This document shows, piece by piece, positions 24,600 through 36,680 of a stretch of 64,000 nt of DNA. The number at the start of each line of letters is the position of its first letter. Within the stretch, counting starts at the first letter, position 1. The stretch is from Stomoxys calcitrans. Its lineage: Eukaryota > Arthropoda > Insecta > Diptera > Muscidae. The notes under the pieces are model-generated. The model did no database searches, was not told the origin of the DNA, and worked only from the letters and a program-made list of their open reading frames with translations. A program made the translations under genes and the position numbers. The stretch is from assembly GCF_963082655.1 (NCBI RefSeq), contig NC_081552.1:1550001-1614000 (forward strand). Direction: 5' to 3'.

Positions 24600-25155
24600 A
24601 AGACAAAATTTACCTCCCAAACCGCTTTTAACGGAATCTAGTATTTAAATATAGCCTTGCGCGAAGGTTATATAAAAAGGGCCCTAAGAAAGTTTGGAAT
24701 GAGAACCCGCAGGCAGAGCTAGCCTATTACTTCCATTCCCATTTGGAATTTCCCATGCCCCAGATATGCTATTGTTGTGTAATGACTCGACAATTCTTCA
24801 TACTGATTGTCCAAATGTTAACGGCATAACTAATGGTCCAGGACGAGCGTCGTTAATAACGCTTTCTCCCCTCCTTCAAAAACCTTGTACCACTTGTGAA
24901 TAATTTTCTGAATCAGGGTCCAGAAGCCATATGCCATTCATACTTCATTTCATTTTTTTCACACAAAATGTAACGCAAATCTTTTTAAAAGTTTTAAATG
25001 CATACATAAATATTTCAAAGCCAAATAATGAAATGGTAAAAACGCAATAGCGAAAAAGTCAAAAGTTGTTGTTGTAAATTCTAACTTTCTAATTGTAACT
25101 TTTATTTAAATTCCATGTATGTGTGTTATTATGTAGTATATGAGTGCGTAATTTT
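24600..25155. other. No gene; TATA-like motif
   Basis: A TTATATAAAAAGGGCCC motif at about 24668-24684 looks like a TATA box, but no open frame or splice donor that I recognise follows it. Confidence 0.3.
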
Positions 25156-26303
25156 ATGGTTGCCCAAAAAGTGATTGCGGATTTACATTTGTTTGTTTGG
25201 CGTCAATTTTAATATGGAGCCCACAAAGGAGGATTTTCGTCATATTTTACTTTATTATTTCCGTAAAGGAAAAAACGCGGAGTAGGTTGCTAAAAAGTTA
25301 CGAGATGTGTAGAGTGATAAAGTCTTAAAAGGAAGACAGTGTCAAAATTGGTTTCGCAAATTCCGTTCTGGAGATTTTTCACTTAAAGATGAGCCACGTT
25401 CAGGTCGGCCAAATGAAGTTGATGATGACCAAATCAAAGCATTAATCGAATTGGATCGTCATGTAACTGAGCGTGAGATAGGAGAGAAGTTAAATATACC
25501 AAAATCAACCGTTCATTATCACATAAAAAGTCTTGGACTGGTGAAAAAGCTTGATATTTGGGTACCACATGTATTGAAAGAAATTCATTTCACAAACCGA
25601 ATCAACGCTGGTGATATGCACCTTAAACGCAATGAATTCGAAAACGAATCATAACTGGAGAAAAATGGATTGCTTACAACAACGTTAGTCAAAAACGATC
25701 ATGGTCCAAGCATGGTGAACCAGCTCAAACCACTTCAAAGGCTGATATCCACCAAAAGAAGGTTATGCTGTCTGTTTGGTGGGATTGGAAGGGTGTGGTA
25801 TATTTTGAGCTGCTTCCAAGGAACCAAACGATTAATTCGGATGTTTACTGTCAACAATTGGACAAATTGAATACAGCCATCAAGGAGAAGCGACCAGAAT
25901 TGGTCAATCGTAAAGGTGTCATATTCCACCAGGACAACGCTAGACCGCACACATCTTTGGTCACTCGCCAAAAACTGAGTGAGCTTGGCTGGGAACTTTT
26001 GATGCATCCACCATATAGCCCTGACCTTGCACCATCAGACTACCATTTATTTCGATCTTTGCAGAACTCCTTAAATGGTAAAACTTTCGGCAATGATGAG
26101 GCTATAAAATCGCACTTGGTTCAGTTTTTTGCAGATAAAGGCCAGAAGTTCTATGACCGTGGAATACTAAATTTGCCAGGAAGATGGCAAAAGGTTATCG
26201 AACAAAATGGCAATTATATAATTGATTAAAGTTTATTCTAAGTTTTATTAAAAATCCATTTACTTTCTTTTAAAAATCCGCAATTACTTTTTGGGCAACC
26301 CAA
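25156..26303 (+). mobile_element. mariner element, inactivated
   Basis: Ends GGTTGCCCAAAAAGTGATTGC and, inverted, AATTACTTTTTGGGCAACC bracket a broken DD34D transposase gene. Related deletion derivatives or ends occur at 12528-12732, 21255-21397 and 59437-59462, so the family has been mobile in this genome. The left end is less well preserved than the right. Confidence 0.9.
25214..26229 (+). pseudogene. mariner transposase pseudogene
   Basis: Read from ATG at 25214 (MEPTKEDFRHILLYYFRKGK). Early TAG stops lie at codons 24 and 33, and a frame change occurs near 25640. Family landmarks are WVPHVL (linker), FHQDNARPH (second catalytic Asp), and YSPDLAPSDYHLF (third Asp in SDYH, 34 residues after the second). 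The helix-turn-helix region is represented by IPKSTVHYHIKSLGL. The TGDEKW motif that carries the first catalytic Asp in this family reads TGEKW here (about 25654-25668), so that Asp codon is missing. The last 154 codons (25765-26229) are uninterrupted. It would have cut and pasted mariner DNA in the nucleus; this copy cannot. Confidence 0.9.
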
Positions 26304-26534
26304 TCATAAGTACATACGTATATGCATACTTGTTCGGGGCAACATTTAAAGAACATTTGCTTCTGGATTCTCGATAATTCCATTTGAGGTTCTATGGAAA
26401 TGAAACATGCCAAATATTCTGTTTTTTCAGTTGCGAAAATAAACAAACACAATTAAATTAGATAATTTAATAATAGTAAGAGGGATGGTGTGACTAACCA
26501 TACTTGATCAAATTTGAAATTTTAATAGTAAATA

Positions 26535-26935
26535 AATAAAAACAAGTAAGAAGAGGAAAAAGGGGGGCGGTGCCGGCTGTATAATACCCTGATATCATTC
26601 TCAACCGAATTTAATGGGCTTCGATGGAAGTTTTCAAATAGGTTAGAAAACAATCGGCCTCAAATTTCGAGCAAATGTGTTCAAAATAGGCTGAGGTATG
26701 TATTTATATGGAAGCTAAATATATCTGAACCGATGTTGATCAAGTTAAACAAAATGTGAACAGTCATAAGAGAGTTATATGTGCCAATCAGTTGACAAAT
26801 GACCACATTATGGCAAATTACTCAAGTCGGACGTACAAGTAGATGACAGCTTATCTAAAACAATTTCGACCACACTATTAAGTTATCGTGGTAGTCGTCG
26901 AGTAAAGTGTTGTGCACATATATGGGAAGAATAAT
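26535..26935 (-). mobile_element. Third HINE-like family
   Basis: Starts AAAACAAGTAAGAAGAGG, then GGGGCGGTGCCGGC and 'gtataataccctgatatc', then 'atatctgaaccgatgttgatc'. The AACAAGTAAG start and a GC-rich block next to a TACCCT motif parallel the main family, but the sequence differs. The opposite end of a relative is seen at 31920-32440 (ACACCGCCCGACTTTGTC, then CTTATTGG). Confidence 0.45.
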
Positions 26936-26937
26936 GA

Positions 26938-27983
26938 AACAAGTAAAAGCGTGCTAAGTTCGGCCTAACCGAATCTTATATACCCTCCTCTATCGATCGC
27001 ATTTGTCGAGTTCTTTTCCGGTATCTCTTTTAAGATAAACAAAGGATAAAAGAAAAGAATTGCTTTGCTAATTGCACTGAATGTTGGAGACCACAATAGA
27101 AGTATATGTGTAAAATTTCAGCCAATTCGAATAAGAATTTGGCCTTTTAGGGGCTTAAGAAGTAAAATCGGTCGGGAGATCGGTTTATAGGGGAGCTGTA
27201 TCAGGCTAAAGACCGATTCAGACCATATTTGACACGTATGTTGCAGGTCATGGAAGAAGCCGTTGTACAAAATTTAGGCCAAGTCGGATAATAATTAGGC
27301 CTTCTTGAGGCTCAAGAAGTCAAAATTCCGGATAGGTTCATATGGCATGGCATATTTGGCACAGTTGTTGAAAGTCATAACAAAATAACTCATGCAAAAT
27401 TTCAGCCAAATCGGATAGGAATTGCACCCTCTAGAGGATAAAGAAGTCTGATTCAAGATCGGTTTATATGGCAGCTATATCAGATTATGGACCGATTTAA
27501 ATCATATTTGGCACAGATGTTGCAAGTCATCGCGGAAAAATTCAGCCAAATCGGATAGGAATTACGCCCTCTAGGGGCTCAAGAAGTCAAGACCCCGGAT
27601 GGGTTTATATGACAGATATATCAGGTTATGGACCGATTTGAACCATACTCGACACAGTTGTTGGAAATCATAACAAAACACCTCATGGAAAATGTCAGCC
27701 AAATCGGATATGAATTGCGTCCTCTCGTGGCTAAAGAAGTCAAGATCCCAGATCGGTTTATATGGCAGCTATATCAAAACATGGACCGGTATAGCCCATT
27801 TACAATCCCAACTGACCTACACTAGTAAGAAGTATTTGTGCAAAATTTCAAGGGAATAGCTTTACTCCTTCGAAAGTTAGCGTGCTTTCGACAGACAGAC
27901 GGACGGACGGACAGACGAACGGACGGACAGACGAACGGACATGGCTAGATCGACATAAAATGTCACGGCGATCAAGAACATTC
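26938..27983 (-). mobile_element. DINE-1-like HINE, lacks 5' end
   Basis: Left end AACAAGTAAAAGCGTGC, hairpin TTCGGCCTAACCGAA (mispaired in the loop), TATACCCTCCTC, six units, and a long GGAC/AGAC tract (27890-27945) before CATGGCTAGATCGACAT. It stops at GATCAAGAAC without the TATACCC 5' terminus. Confidence 0.8.
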
Positions 27984-27984
27984 G

Positions 27985-28538
27985 GATCATTACCTTGTTG
28001 CAGCAAAGGTTCGCACCCGTTTGAACATGGCGAGGAAAGTACGATCTGTCATAGCCAATTAAAGTAAAGTAAGTCTCATATATATAAATCGTCCGATTTT
28101 CACATCTTGTGCCACTATTAGCGCATTTATTGACCAATCGTGCCAAACTTTTTTACAACGCTTTCCTCGACGACTACCACAATATCTAAGAAGTTCCCTC
28201 GAAATCGGTGCAAATTTAGAATAGCCGCCATGTATATATTCGCCACAATTGGATTAATATTGCAATAAAGTGCTCATTTGTTAACTGATTCTCTCGAAAT
28301 TTGGAAGGAAGGATTTCTTACCAAAATTCTGCAAAGAAGTCTGGAGGTATTCCAAAGACATACGCGATAGCTTTCAAATTTACACGGCATGCCATTGGCG
28401 AACATGTCATCACCTTGCACTTGTACCACTTATATAAGCCGTGTTGAAAGAGTGCTTAAATAATACCTTCTAAAATACAGCTGAAAACAGGCCTCTTTTT
28501 CTTCATATTTGGAATGTCTTAAATGACAAACAAAATTA
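27985..28538. repeat. Third-family fragment and unassigned sequence
   Basis: 'cctcgacgactaccacaat' and 'cgaaatcggtgcaaatttag' are inverted relatives of segments in the 26535-26935 element, so this is probably the opposite strand of the same repeat. The ends are not clear. Confidence 0.35.
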
Positions 28539-28540
28539 AA

Positions 28541-29594
28541 ACAAGTAAAAGCGTGCTAAGTTCGGCCGGGCCGAATCTTATATACCCTCCACCATGGAGC
28601 GCATTTGTCAGTTCTATTCCCGGCATCTCTTCTTAGGCAAAAAATGATATAAGAAAAGAAAGAAAGAAAAATCTTCTATTAGAGCGATATCAAGATATGA
28701 TCCCGTTTAGACCACGATTAAATTATATGTTGGAGACCTGTGTAAAATGTCAGCCAATTCGAATAAGAATTGCGCCCTTTGGGGGCTCAAAAAGTAAAAT
28801 AGAGAGATCGATTTATATGGGAACTGTATCGGGCTATAGACCGATTCAGACCATAATAAACACGTATGTTGATGGTCATGAGAGGATCCGTCGTACAAAA
28901 TTTCAGGCAAATCGGATAAGAATTGCGCTCTCTAGAGGCCCAAGAAGTCAAGACCCAAGATCGGTTTATATGGCAGCTATATCAGGTTATAGACCGATGT
29001 GAACCATACTTGGCACAGTTGATGGATATCATAACAAAACACATCGTGCAAAATTTCATTCCAATCGGATAGTAATTGCGCACGTTAGAGGCTCAAGAAG
29101 TCAAGACCCCAGATCGGTTTATATGGCAGCTATATCAGGTTATGGACCAATTTGAACCATACTTGGCATAATTGTTGGATATAATAACGAAACACGTCGT
29201 GCAAGATTTCATTCCAATCGGATAAGAATTGCGCACTCTAGAGGCTCAAGAAGTCAAGACCCAAGATCGGTTTATATGGCAGCTATATCAAAACATGGAC
29301 CGATATGGCCCATTTACAATACCAACCGACCTACACTAATAAGAAGTATTTGTGCAAAATTTCAAGCGGCTAGCTTTACTCCTTCGGAAGTTAGCGTGCT
29401 TTCGACAGACAGACGGACGGACGGACGGACGGACGGACGGACGGACAGACGGACGGACATGGCTAGATCGACATAAAATTTCACGACGATCAAGAATATA
29501 TATACTTTATGGGGTCTCAGACGAATATTTCGAGTAGTTACAATCAGAATGACGAAATTAGTATACCCCCCATCTTATGGTGGAGGGTATAAAA
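28541..29594 (-). mobile_element. DINE-1-like HINE, full length
   Basis: Left end ACAAGTAAAAGCGTGC, hairpin TTCGGCCGGGCCGAA (about 28561-28575), TATACCCTCCACCATGG, five units, an ACGG microsatellite (29409-29458), 'ggggtctcagacgaatatttc' and the end TTATGGTGGAGGGTATAAAA. It is very close to the copy at 4532-5415 over much of its length. Long open frames across it are readings of the units. Confidence 0.85.
29409..29458 (+). repeat. ACGG/ACAG microsatellite inside HINE
   Basis: About ten tandem ACGG units with single ACAG changes. The same tract is shorter in sister copies (for example 950-965 and 27890-27945), so it varies in length like the microsatellite near the DINE-1 5' region. Confidence 0.85.
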
Positions 29595-29734
29595 AAAGTT
29601 TTTTGTTTATTTTGCATTTAAATGTTTTTGTTTCTATTAAACTTCTAATTTTTTACCATTTTTCCATATTAGAGCTACATTTACCTTTTGTCGCCAGAGT
29701 GTTTTCTACCCACACCCAATATTTCGTTCACGCG

Positions 29735-30045
29735 TAAAGTATTTAGGAACATTTTTTATCCGATATCGATGAAATTTGAAACAGTGAGTTTTGGTAGACC
29801 TCTACACTTTCCTGTTGACTGTCCAGATCGGACCATATTTAGATATAGCTGTCATATAGACCGATCTCCCGATCTCTCTAGAGTATTGAGCCCATAAAAT
29901 GAGATTTTTTTCCGATTTCGGTCAAATTTGAAACAGTGTGTTTTGGTAGACCCCTACACCTTTTTGTGGACTGTGGTCCAGATCGGACCATATTTGGATA
30001 TAGCTGCCATATAGACCGATATAGACTGGATGGCGAATCTAATTT
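29735..30045 (+). mobile_element. HINE internal fragment
   Basis: Two units of about 130 bp ('gatttcggtcaaatttgaaacagtg', GTCCAGATCGGACCATATTT, 'gctgccatatagaccgat') without ends. A related inverted fragment lies at 50215-50535. Confidence 0.6.
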
Positions 30046-30183
30046 TTTTTTGTTTTGCACAAATCAAGTCCTAATCAAGGAACACATAGTGGTATAGACC
30101 AAAAAAAAAACCACAGTTAAAGGCGATATATGTTTTTCAAATTTCATTTAAAACGCATCTAATCATATCCTTTTTACAAAAGA

Positions 30184-30773
30184 AACAAGTAAGTGGTATG
30201 TACCCGTCCTGGGTACCTACCACCATGGATTCTCTCTAAAAATATATGTACCTCTATTAATTCAGTTCGTATTTGAATGATTATTCTGCAACAATCAAAT
30301 CGGGTGTTGATTTCGGCTTTTATCATGTCAAGGAGTCATATCGATTTGAAAATGAAAATAAAAGTGAAAATTTGGGTCAAATCCGGGGGTCGGTTAATAT
30401 GGGGGCTATATCACTATACAGACCTATTCGGATCAAATGTTGGAAGTCTTTGTGGCACATTTTAGTCAAATCGGACAAAATTAATGCCACAAAGGGCTCA
30501 AGAAGTAAAACTGGGATTCAGTTTATATGGGGGCTATATATGCAAATCTGAACCGATATGGCCCATTTGCAATCCCCAACGACCAAATTCGATAAAATGC
30601 AAAATTTCAAGCTGACATATTTATTCGTTCCGACCGACATAGCTAAATCCAATCAGCAAATGATTCTAAGCCCGGTATACTTATCAATTGGTTTAGCTCT
30701 TATCTTCCTTAGCTTTGCAAACAATTGCAAAAAGTTATAATACCCTGCACCACAGTGGTGTTGTAGGGTGTAA
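30184..30773 (-). mobile_element. HINE variant with a different terminal hairpin
   Basis: Starts AAACAAGTAAGTGGTATG. Where the main family has TTCGGCC/GGCCGAA, this copy has GTACCCGTCCTGGGTAC, followed by CTACCACCATGGATTC. Two or three units follow, then ACCGACATAGCTAAATCC and the end TACCCTGCACCACAGTGGTG...GTAGGGTGTA. The inverted-repeat plan is kept while the hairpin sequence is new. Confidence 0.6.
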
Positions 30774-30788
30774 GAAGTAAACTAAAGA

Positions 30789-31905
30789 GAACAAGTAAAA
30801 GCGTGCTAAGTTCGCCCGGGCCGAATCTTACACCATAGACCGCATTTGTCGAGTTCTTTTCCCGATATCTCCTTTTAGGCAAACAATGGATAAAAGAAAG
30901 TAATTGATTTAATATTGGAGTTATAGTCCGATTCGGACCAAATTATATTGAATGTTGGAGACCATAGTAGAAGTCATTGTGTAGCATTTCGAGTAAGAAT
31001 TGCGCCATGTAGGGGCTCAAGAAGTAAAATAAGTAGACCGGTTAAAATTCGAGCTGCATCAGGCTAAAGACCGATGCGGACCATATTTTATACGTATGTT
31101 GAAGGTCATGATAGAAGCCGTAGTACAAAATTTCAGCCAAATCGGGTAATTACGCCCTCTGGAGGGTCAAGAAGTCAAGATCCCAGATCGGTTTATATGG
31201 CAGCTATATCAGGTTATGGATCGATTCGAACCATATTTGACACAGTTGTAAGAAGTCATAACAAAACACATCATGCAAAATTTCAGCCAAATCGGATAAG
31301 AATTGCGCCCTCTAGTGCCTCAAGAAGTCAAGATTTAAGATAGGTTTATATGGCAACTATATCAGGTTATGGACCTTATATAGCTGCCACAGTTGTTGAA
31401 AGTCATATCGAAACACGTTGTTCATCCAAATCGGATAGCAATTGCGCCCTCTAGACGCTCAAAAAGTCAAGACCCTAGATGGGTTTACGTGACAGCTACC
31501 CCAGGTTATGGACCATACTCAGCACAGTTGTTGGAAGTCATAATAAAGCACCTCATGCAAAATTTCAGCCAAATCGAATAAGAATTGTGCCCTCTAGTGG
31601 CTCAAGAAGTCAAGATCCAAGATCTGTTTATGTGGCAGCTATATCAAAACATGGACCGATATAGCCCATTTATAATCCCAACCGACCTTTACTAATAAGA
31701 AGTATTTGTGCAAATTTTCAAGCGGATAGCTTTACGCCTTCGAAAGTTAGCGTGCTTTCGACAGACTGACGGATGGACGAACGGCCGGACGGACATGGCT
31801 AGATCGACTTAAATTGTCATGACGATCAAGAATATATATAATTTATGGGGTCTTAGACGAATATTTCGAGGAGTACAAACAGAATGACGAAATCCCATCC
31901 TATGG
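30789..31905 (-). mobile_element. DINE-1-like HINE
   Basis: Left end AACAAGTAAAAGCGTGC, hairpin TTCGCCCGGGCCGAA, six units, GGACGAACGGCCGGACGGAC, 'taatttatggggtcttag', and a decayed end CCCATCCTATGG. It lies directly next to the variant at 30184-30773. Confidence 0.75.
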
Positions 31906-31919
31906 TAAAAAAAAACATG

Positions 31920-32440
31920 GGTACAAAAACATATTACATCATATCCATTTAGCCATATTCGGAGAATTTGACTAGTGGCATTTTCATTGGCTGAAAAAAT
32001 GCTGTCTTTTAGGCCTTCTATAATGCAAGATGCTAGTTGATGCTAAGTAGAGTGTGTATGTGTATGAGCTCTCTTGTAAGGTCAATTTTCATTAGTTTTA
32101 AAGAGAGGGGCAACTGTTTTCCGCCTCTGAGATAATACCTAAGAAGTTTGGTCGAAATCGGTTCAGATTAAGATATATCTGTCATATATATGTTCGTCCG
32201 ACTGTGGGTAATTTGCAATAATGTTGACACTTGTCAATCGTAATTAGTACAGTTGGAACATATTTGCTCGAGAGTTGATACGAATTGCTTAATAACCCAT
32301 CTGAAAACATCCGCCGATGTCCATCAAAATTGGTTCAGAATTAGACATGGCTCCCACTTTGTACTTGTAGGGTAGGTGTAGGGTATTACACAGTCGACAC
32401 CGCCCGACTTTGTCTTTCCTTATTGGTTTTTCTAATGATC
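31920..32440 (+). mobile_element. Third HINE-like family, 3' side
   Basis: 'cgaaatcggttcagattaagat' and 'gttcagaattagacatggctcc' units precede GTAGGGTATTACACAGTCG, ACACCGCCCGACTTTGTC and CCTTATTGG. It is the reverse orientation of the copy at 26535-26935. Confidence 0.45.
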
Positions 32441-32635
32441 AAGTGTCACCCTGCAAAGGGTGGACATGGGTCTCAAGTTATATACAACTTCACGTACATA
32501 AATGACCAAATTTGCATTTATTGAACCGTAACTACAACAGACCATTTATCAGCAAATATTTGCGAAAACTGTACTTCTTTTAATGACTGTCAACATTGTC
32601 ATGTACGAGTATTGTATGAAAGAGAAAAGCCTTAC

Positions 32636-32800
32636 AAGCAGGAGGGGTAGATCACGCTGTTAGCCGCGTGCTCCGATTGCCAGTGCGGGATCGTGAGTTC
32701 GATTATCACCAGAGACCTGGACTGTCGCTTCTGTGATCACAATGGACTAAAATTGCCTAACCAGTTTCTGTTCAGAAAATAGACTGCAACGTCAACCTAA
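32636..32800 (+). mobile_element. Second tRNA-derived SINE type or tRNA pseudogene
   Basis: GGGTAGATCACGCTGTTAGC is A-box-like and GTGAGTTCGATTATCACC is B-box-like, about 45 bases downstream. The sequence does not fold as an intact tRNA to my eye and continues into an AT-rich body. It differs from the SINE at 6718. Confidence 0.45.
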
Positions 32801-33039
32801 TCTAAAGTAACAGCGTCCTTAAATATGTGTATTTTAGAAATAAAGATACAATGTTTTTTTTTTCATGAAAAATACGAAATTGGAAGTGATTTGTAAATAA
32901 AATGTTTTACCCATTACTGTTTTGGCTTAAAATTTGAAAACCATTAAGTTTTAGAATTTCTTGAGTATGTAGACATTAGCATATTGATCGTCTCACTAGT
33001 CTGAGTGGAATTAGTGCTCTCTGTCCGCCTGACTTTCAA

Positions 33040-33510
33040 AGCAAAGACAGAAGCCCACTAATATCGGGCTTGTAAGCCTGGCTATTAACTGGGTCCCAAC
33101 TACCCACCGGCGGTATGTACACGTTGTATAGCTCTATCTCGGCAGTACCGGACCTGGCTGCTATCCACTAGCGCCAGGCGCAGGCGAGTGGGGCCTATAC
33201 TGCACGGAATGGTGTATCACGATGGCCAATCCCCCACCTTTGCTCCTTAAGCGATCCTTAGCACATTGTATCCCTGACAACTGCGCAGGCTGCAGGTGTT
33301 AGTCAGCTTTGTCTCTTGAATCGCTGCAACCAATATGCTTTTCGGACTGATACTATCTCGTCGATCTTGCCTCTCAGACCATTGCAATTTCAATGCAGAA
33401 AGATACACTTCCCGGCACTGACCAGGCAATATTGACGCACGGAAGAGGTCGGAAGGGTCACATAGTCCGACGGGACCAGGATGTGCCTCTTCCATGACGA
33501 AAAAAGGACG
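33040..33510 (-). pseudogene. Jockey-like LINE fragment (endonuclease)
   Basis: Matches the LINE at 45907-49034 over its apurinic-endonuclease region: SILVAAIQETKLT is readable near 33300-33350, and 'cggcggtatgtacacgttgtat' occurs in both. The zinc-finger part is deleted and the frame is broken. It lies just upstream of the segmental duplication. Confidence 0.7.
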
Positions 33511-34045
33511 AACACGTTGAAATGTGATTGTCAATGTTAGTTTTATTCGTATCACACTAGGTGCATCTTTAACAAATGTAAAAATTGGCATGTCATAAGA
33601 CAAGCACATATGTACATATAGTGTGATAGAAGCTTTAGAAGAGGGGAAACTAGATATGTTATTTCAACCATCATGGAAATGCGTAATGCTATATGTTTGA
33701 AATATAATTATATATATACTACGTATAAAATGTGATAACTGTCCACAAACAAATTTAACGAATGAAATGAACCAGACAATAAACGCTAAAAAAATTACTC
33801 AATGCCGACATGCTGTGTTATATGTGTATGTAAATGTTGTGTAAAAAATCCACAGACTCTTTAACCAGAGCAAAAACCCCAGCTTTCAATGAAAACTGAC
33901 ACATTTTCACTTCTGTTTTAATCTCCATCCATATGAACAACTTCACATTTAAAGAAATATTTACTTTATGACTCTCAGACTGTTGTTCCAATTCAACGAA
34001 TAAAACATTGCGTTGACAAATGTTCTGGTTGGGAAAAAACCCCCC

Positions 34046-36335
34046 TTTTTTATACCCACCACCGAAGGATGGGTGTATATTAATTTTTTCATACCGTTTG
34101 CAACACATCGAAATATGCATTTCCGACCCTATAAAGTTTATGTATTCTTTCACGACTTAAAGTCTAAGACCATCTAGCCATGTCCGACCGTCTGTTCCCC
34201 TGTCTGTTGAAATCACGTTACAGTCTCTAAAAACAGAGATATTGAGCTTAAACTGTGCACAGATTATTTTTTTTTTTTTTTTTGTCCATTGGCAGGTTAA
34301 GTTTGAAGATGGGCTATATCGGACTATATCTTGATATAGCTCCGATATAAGGTCATAGGTCCATTAAAAGCGCATTTATTGTCCGATTTCGCTAAAATTT
34401 GGAATATCGAATTGTGTAAGGCCCTTCGAAATAACTGTTCAATACGATTCAGACCAGATTTGAGTAAAGCTTCCATATATACCGATCTCCCAATTCAAGT
34501 TCTAAGGCCCTTTAAAGGTGAATTTATTAACCGGTTTTGTTGAAATTAAGCACAATGAGTGGTCAAGGTCGGTCTACAGTTGGATGCAGCTGGCATATAG
34601 ACCGATCTCTCAATTTAAGTTCGTAGACCCATAATAAGCGTATTTATTGTCCGAGTTTGCTGAAATTTGGTACAGTGAATTGTATTAAGCCCCTCGTTAT
34701 CCCAGTTCTATACGGCGCAGAACGATCTAGATTTGGATGTAGCTGCCATATATACAGATCTCCCGATTAAAGGTTTTAGGCCCATGAAAGGTGTATTAAT
34801 TTCGCTAAATATTTAGCATAATGAGTTGTGTTAGGCCCCTCGACATTCATGGTCAAGATCAGGCTATATTTAGATTTAGCTGTCATATATACAGATCTCC
34901 CAATTTAAGTTCTGGGACCATAAAATCCAGTTTATTACTTGACTATATTAGGCAATTTGATATTCGTGTTCAATATGACCATATTGATGATAGATCGGTC
35001 TATATTTAAATATAACTGCAATATAAACCGATCTTCCGATTTAAGGCCTTGGACCTATAACAGACGCATTTATTGCCCGATATCGCAAAAATTGGCACAG
35101 TGAACCCTTTTAAGCTCTTCGACATTCTTGCCCTACATGGGGCAGATAGGTCTATATAATAATGATTGGTGATTTTTTAAGAGCTATAGGAAAGTTAAAA
35201 AAAAACACACACACACACATAAAATTCATATGATTCAATGTCTATCTTTCAGTCTGTATAGACACAGGACATAATGACCAGGTAGTGTACAGAAAACACT
35301 GAGTACTATTTCTTCTATTTTTTTTTCACTATCTGTCAACGAATTTTGATTGAGTGTGCATTACAGTTAAGAACCATACACACACATACAACGAACAAAT
35401 AATAAACACAAAAGCAGAGTTGCACTAATCACTAATTTGGGCAGATAGTACAATGTGCATTCAAAATTTTGTTGTTGGGCAACTACTCCTACCAGTAAAT
35501 GAATATATCTTGTAAAGACATGTGCTTTAACATAGACCTACAAAAAATAGTCTAAAGGTGTTAAATCGCACGATCTAGGCGGCCAATTAACCGGTCCCGA
35601 ACGTGAAAAAAATGTTCACCAAACTCGCCTCTCAATCAGTCCATTGTTACGCGTGTTGTGTGGCATGTGGCACCGTCTTGTTGAAACTACATGCCATGCA
35701 AGCCAAGCCATTGCATTTTGGGCAAAAAGAGATGGATATCATCTCACGGTAGCGCTCACCATAACAGTTACGTTCGCATCATTTTGAAGAAGTACGGTCC
35801 AATGATGCCACCAGCCCATAAACCGCACCAAACTGTGACTTCTTCGGGATGCATTGGTAGCTCCTGCAATGCTCCTGGCTATTCTTTTCTCCAAAATCCA
35901 CATTTCTGCTTATTTACGTACCAATTGAACCAACAACGCATTTTGATAATAAAATTCATTGATATGCAAGCGTTGTTCGTTTGTATGACGATTCATGGTT
36001 AAATTGTAGACCAAACTGGAGACGTTTGACAGTGCAACAAAACACGAAACGTGCGTGAGCTGTTTAGACCAGTGTTGCCCATCTCCCGATTTAAGTTCTT
36101 AGGCCCATAAAAGATGCATGTTTTAACTGATAAAGTTGGCACAAAGTGTTGTGCTACACCATTACATAGCCTCCCTGAATATGTGTGAAGATTGGACTAC
36201 ATTAGGATAAAGCTGCTATGGGTTCATAAATTATGCATTTTCACCGTACTATGAAGAAATGTGGTTAATATATATACCCGAGGTGGGGGGTATCCAAAGT
36301 TCGGCCCGGCCAAACGTAATAACTTTTTGCTTGTT
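34046..36335 (+). mobile_element. DINE-1-like HINE with nested insertion
   Basis: 5' end TATACCCACCACCGAAGGA at about 34051; CCGACCCTATAAAGTTTATG; many 'gatctcccaatttaagttc' units to about 35160. Foreign DNA (35165-36075) then carries a transposase remnant. The units resume, ending ATACCCGAGGTGGGGGGTATCC, hairpin GTTCGGCCCGGCCAAAC and TTTTTGCTTGTT. Copy 2 of the duplication keeps the uninterrupted site CCCCCCTTTTTAAT (about 40226-40239), so the insertion point is inside a T run. Confidence 0.85.
35560..36005 (-). pseudogene. Tc1/mariner-type transposase remnant
   Basis: Minus-strand reading starts near 36000 with a sequence like the start encoded by the fold-back element's arms (NEQ, then EFYYQN). 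It shares 'tacggtccaatgatgccacc' and 'cgggatgcattg' with the centre of the element at 5703-6309. Frameshifts prevent a continuous reading. It is nested in the HINE at 34046-36335. Confidence 0.65.
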
Positions 36336-36680
36336 AATATTCGAGAATAGTCCTATAACTGCAATTCAATAGGTAACTACGATATGGGTCGGATGTTTTT
36401 AGAGCTACTGGTATATGTACGGCTGATTTCGGATGTTTGTGTAGTTGGTTAGATTTTCGTCGCTGAATTGCACATTGTTTTGAAGAATTCCAATACACGC
36501 CGTAAATAAATTAAAGTAAGCAATAAAACAAAAAATACTACTTGTTTTGCACTTGTTTGTTCAATTTTTGCACAGAGCCAGAGCCATCTCCCACCCATTG
36601 AGCTCAGTATACCGAAACGTTTTGAGCAGAAAACATCGTCACAGGAAAACACATACCGCCAATACATTTGCTTCCGAACG

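Noticed and set aside
36604..36617. CTCAGTATACC upstream of gene A as an initiator
   Set aside because: It is partly conserved in gene B, but that is expected from the duplication, and no TATA or downstream element supports it.
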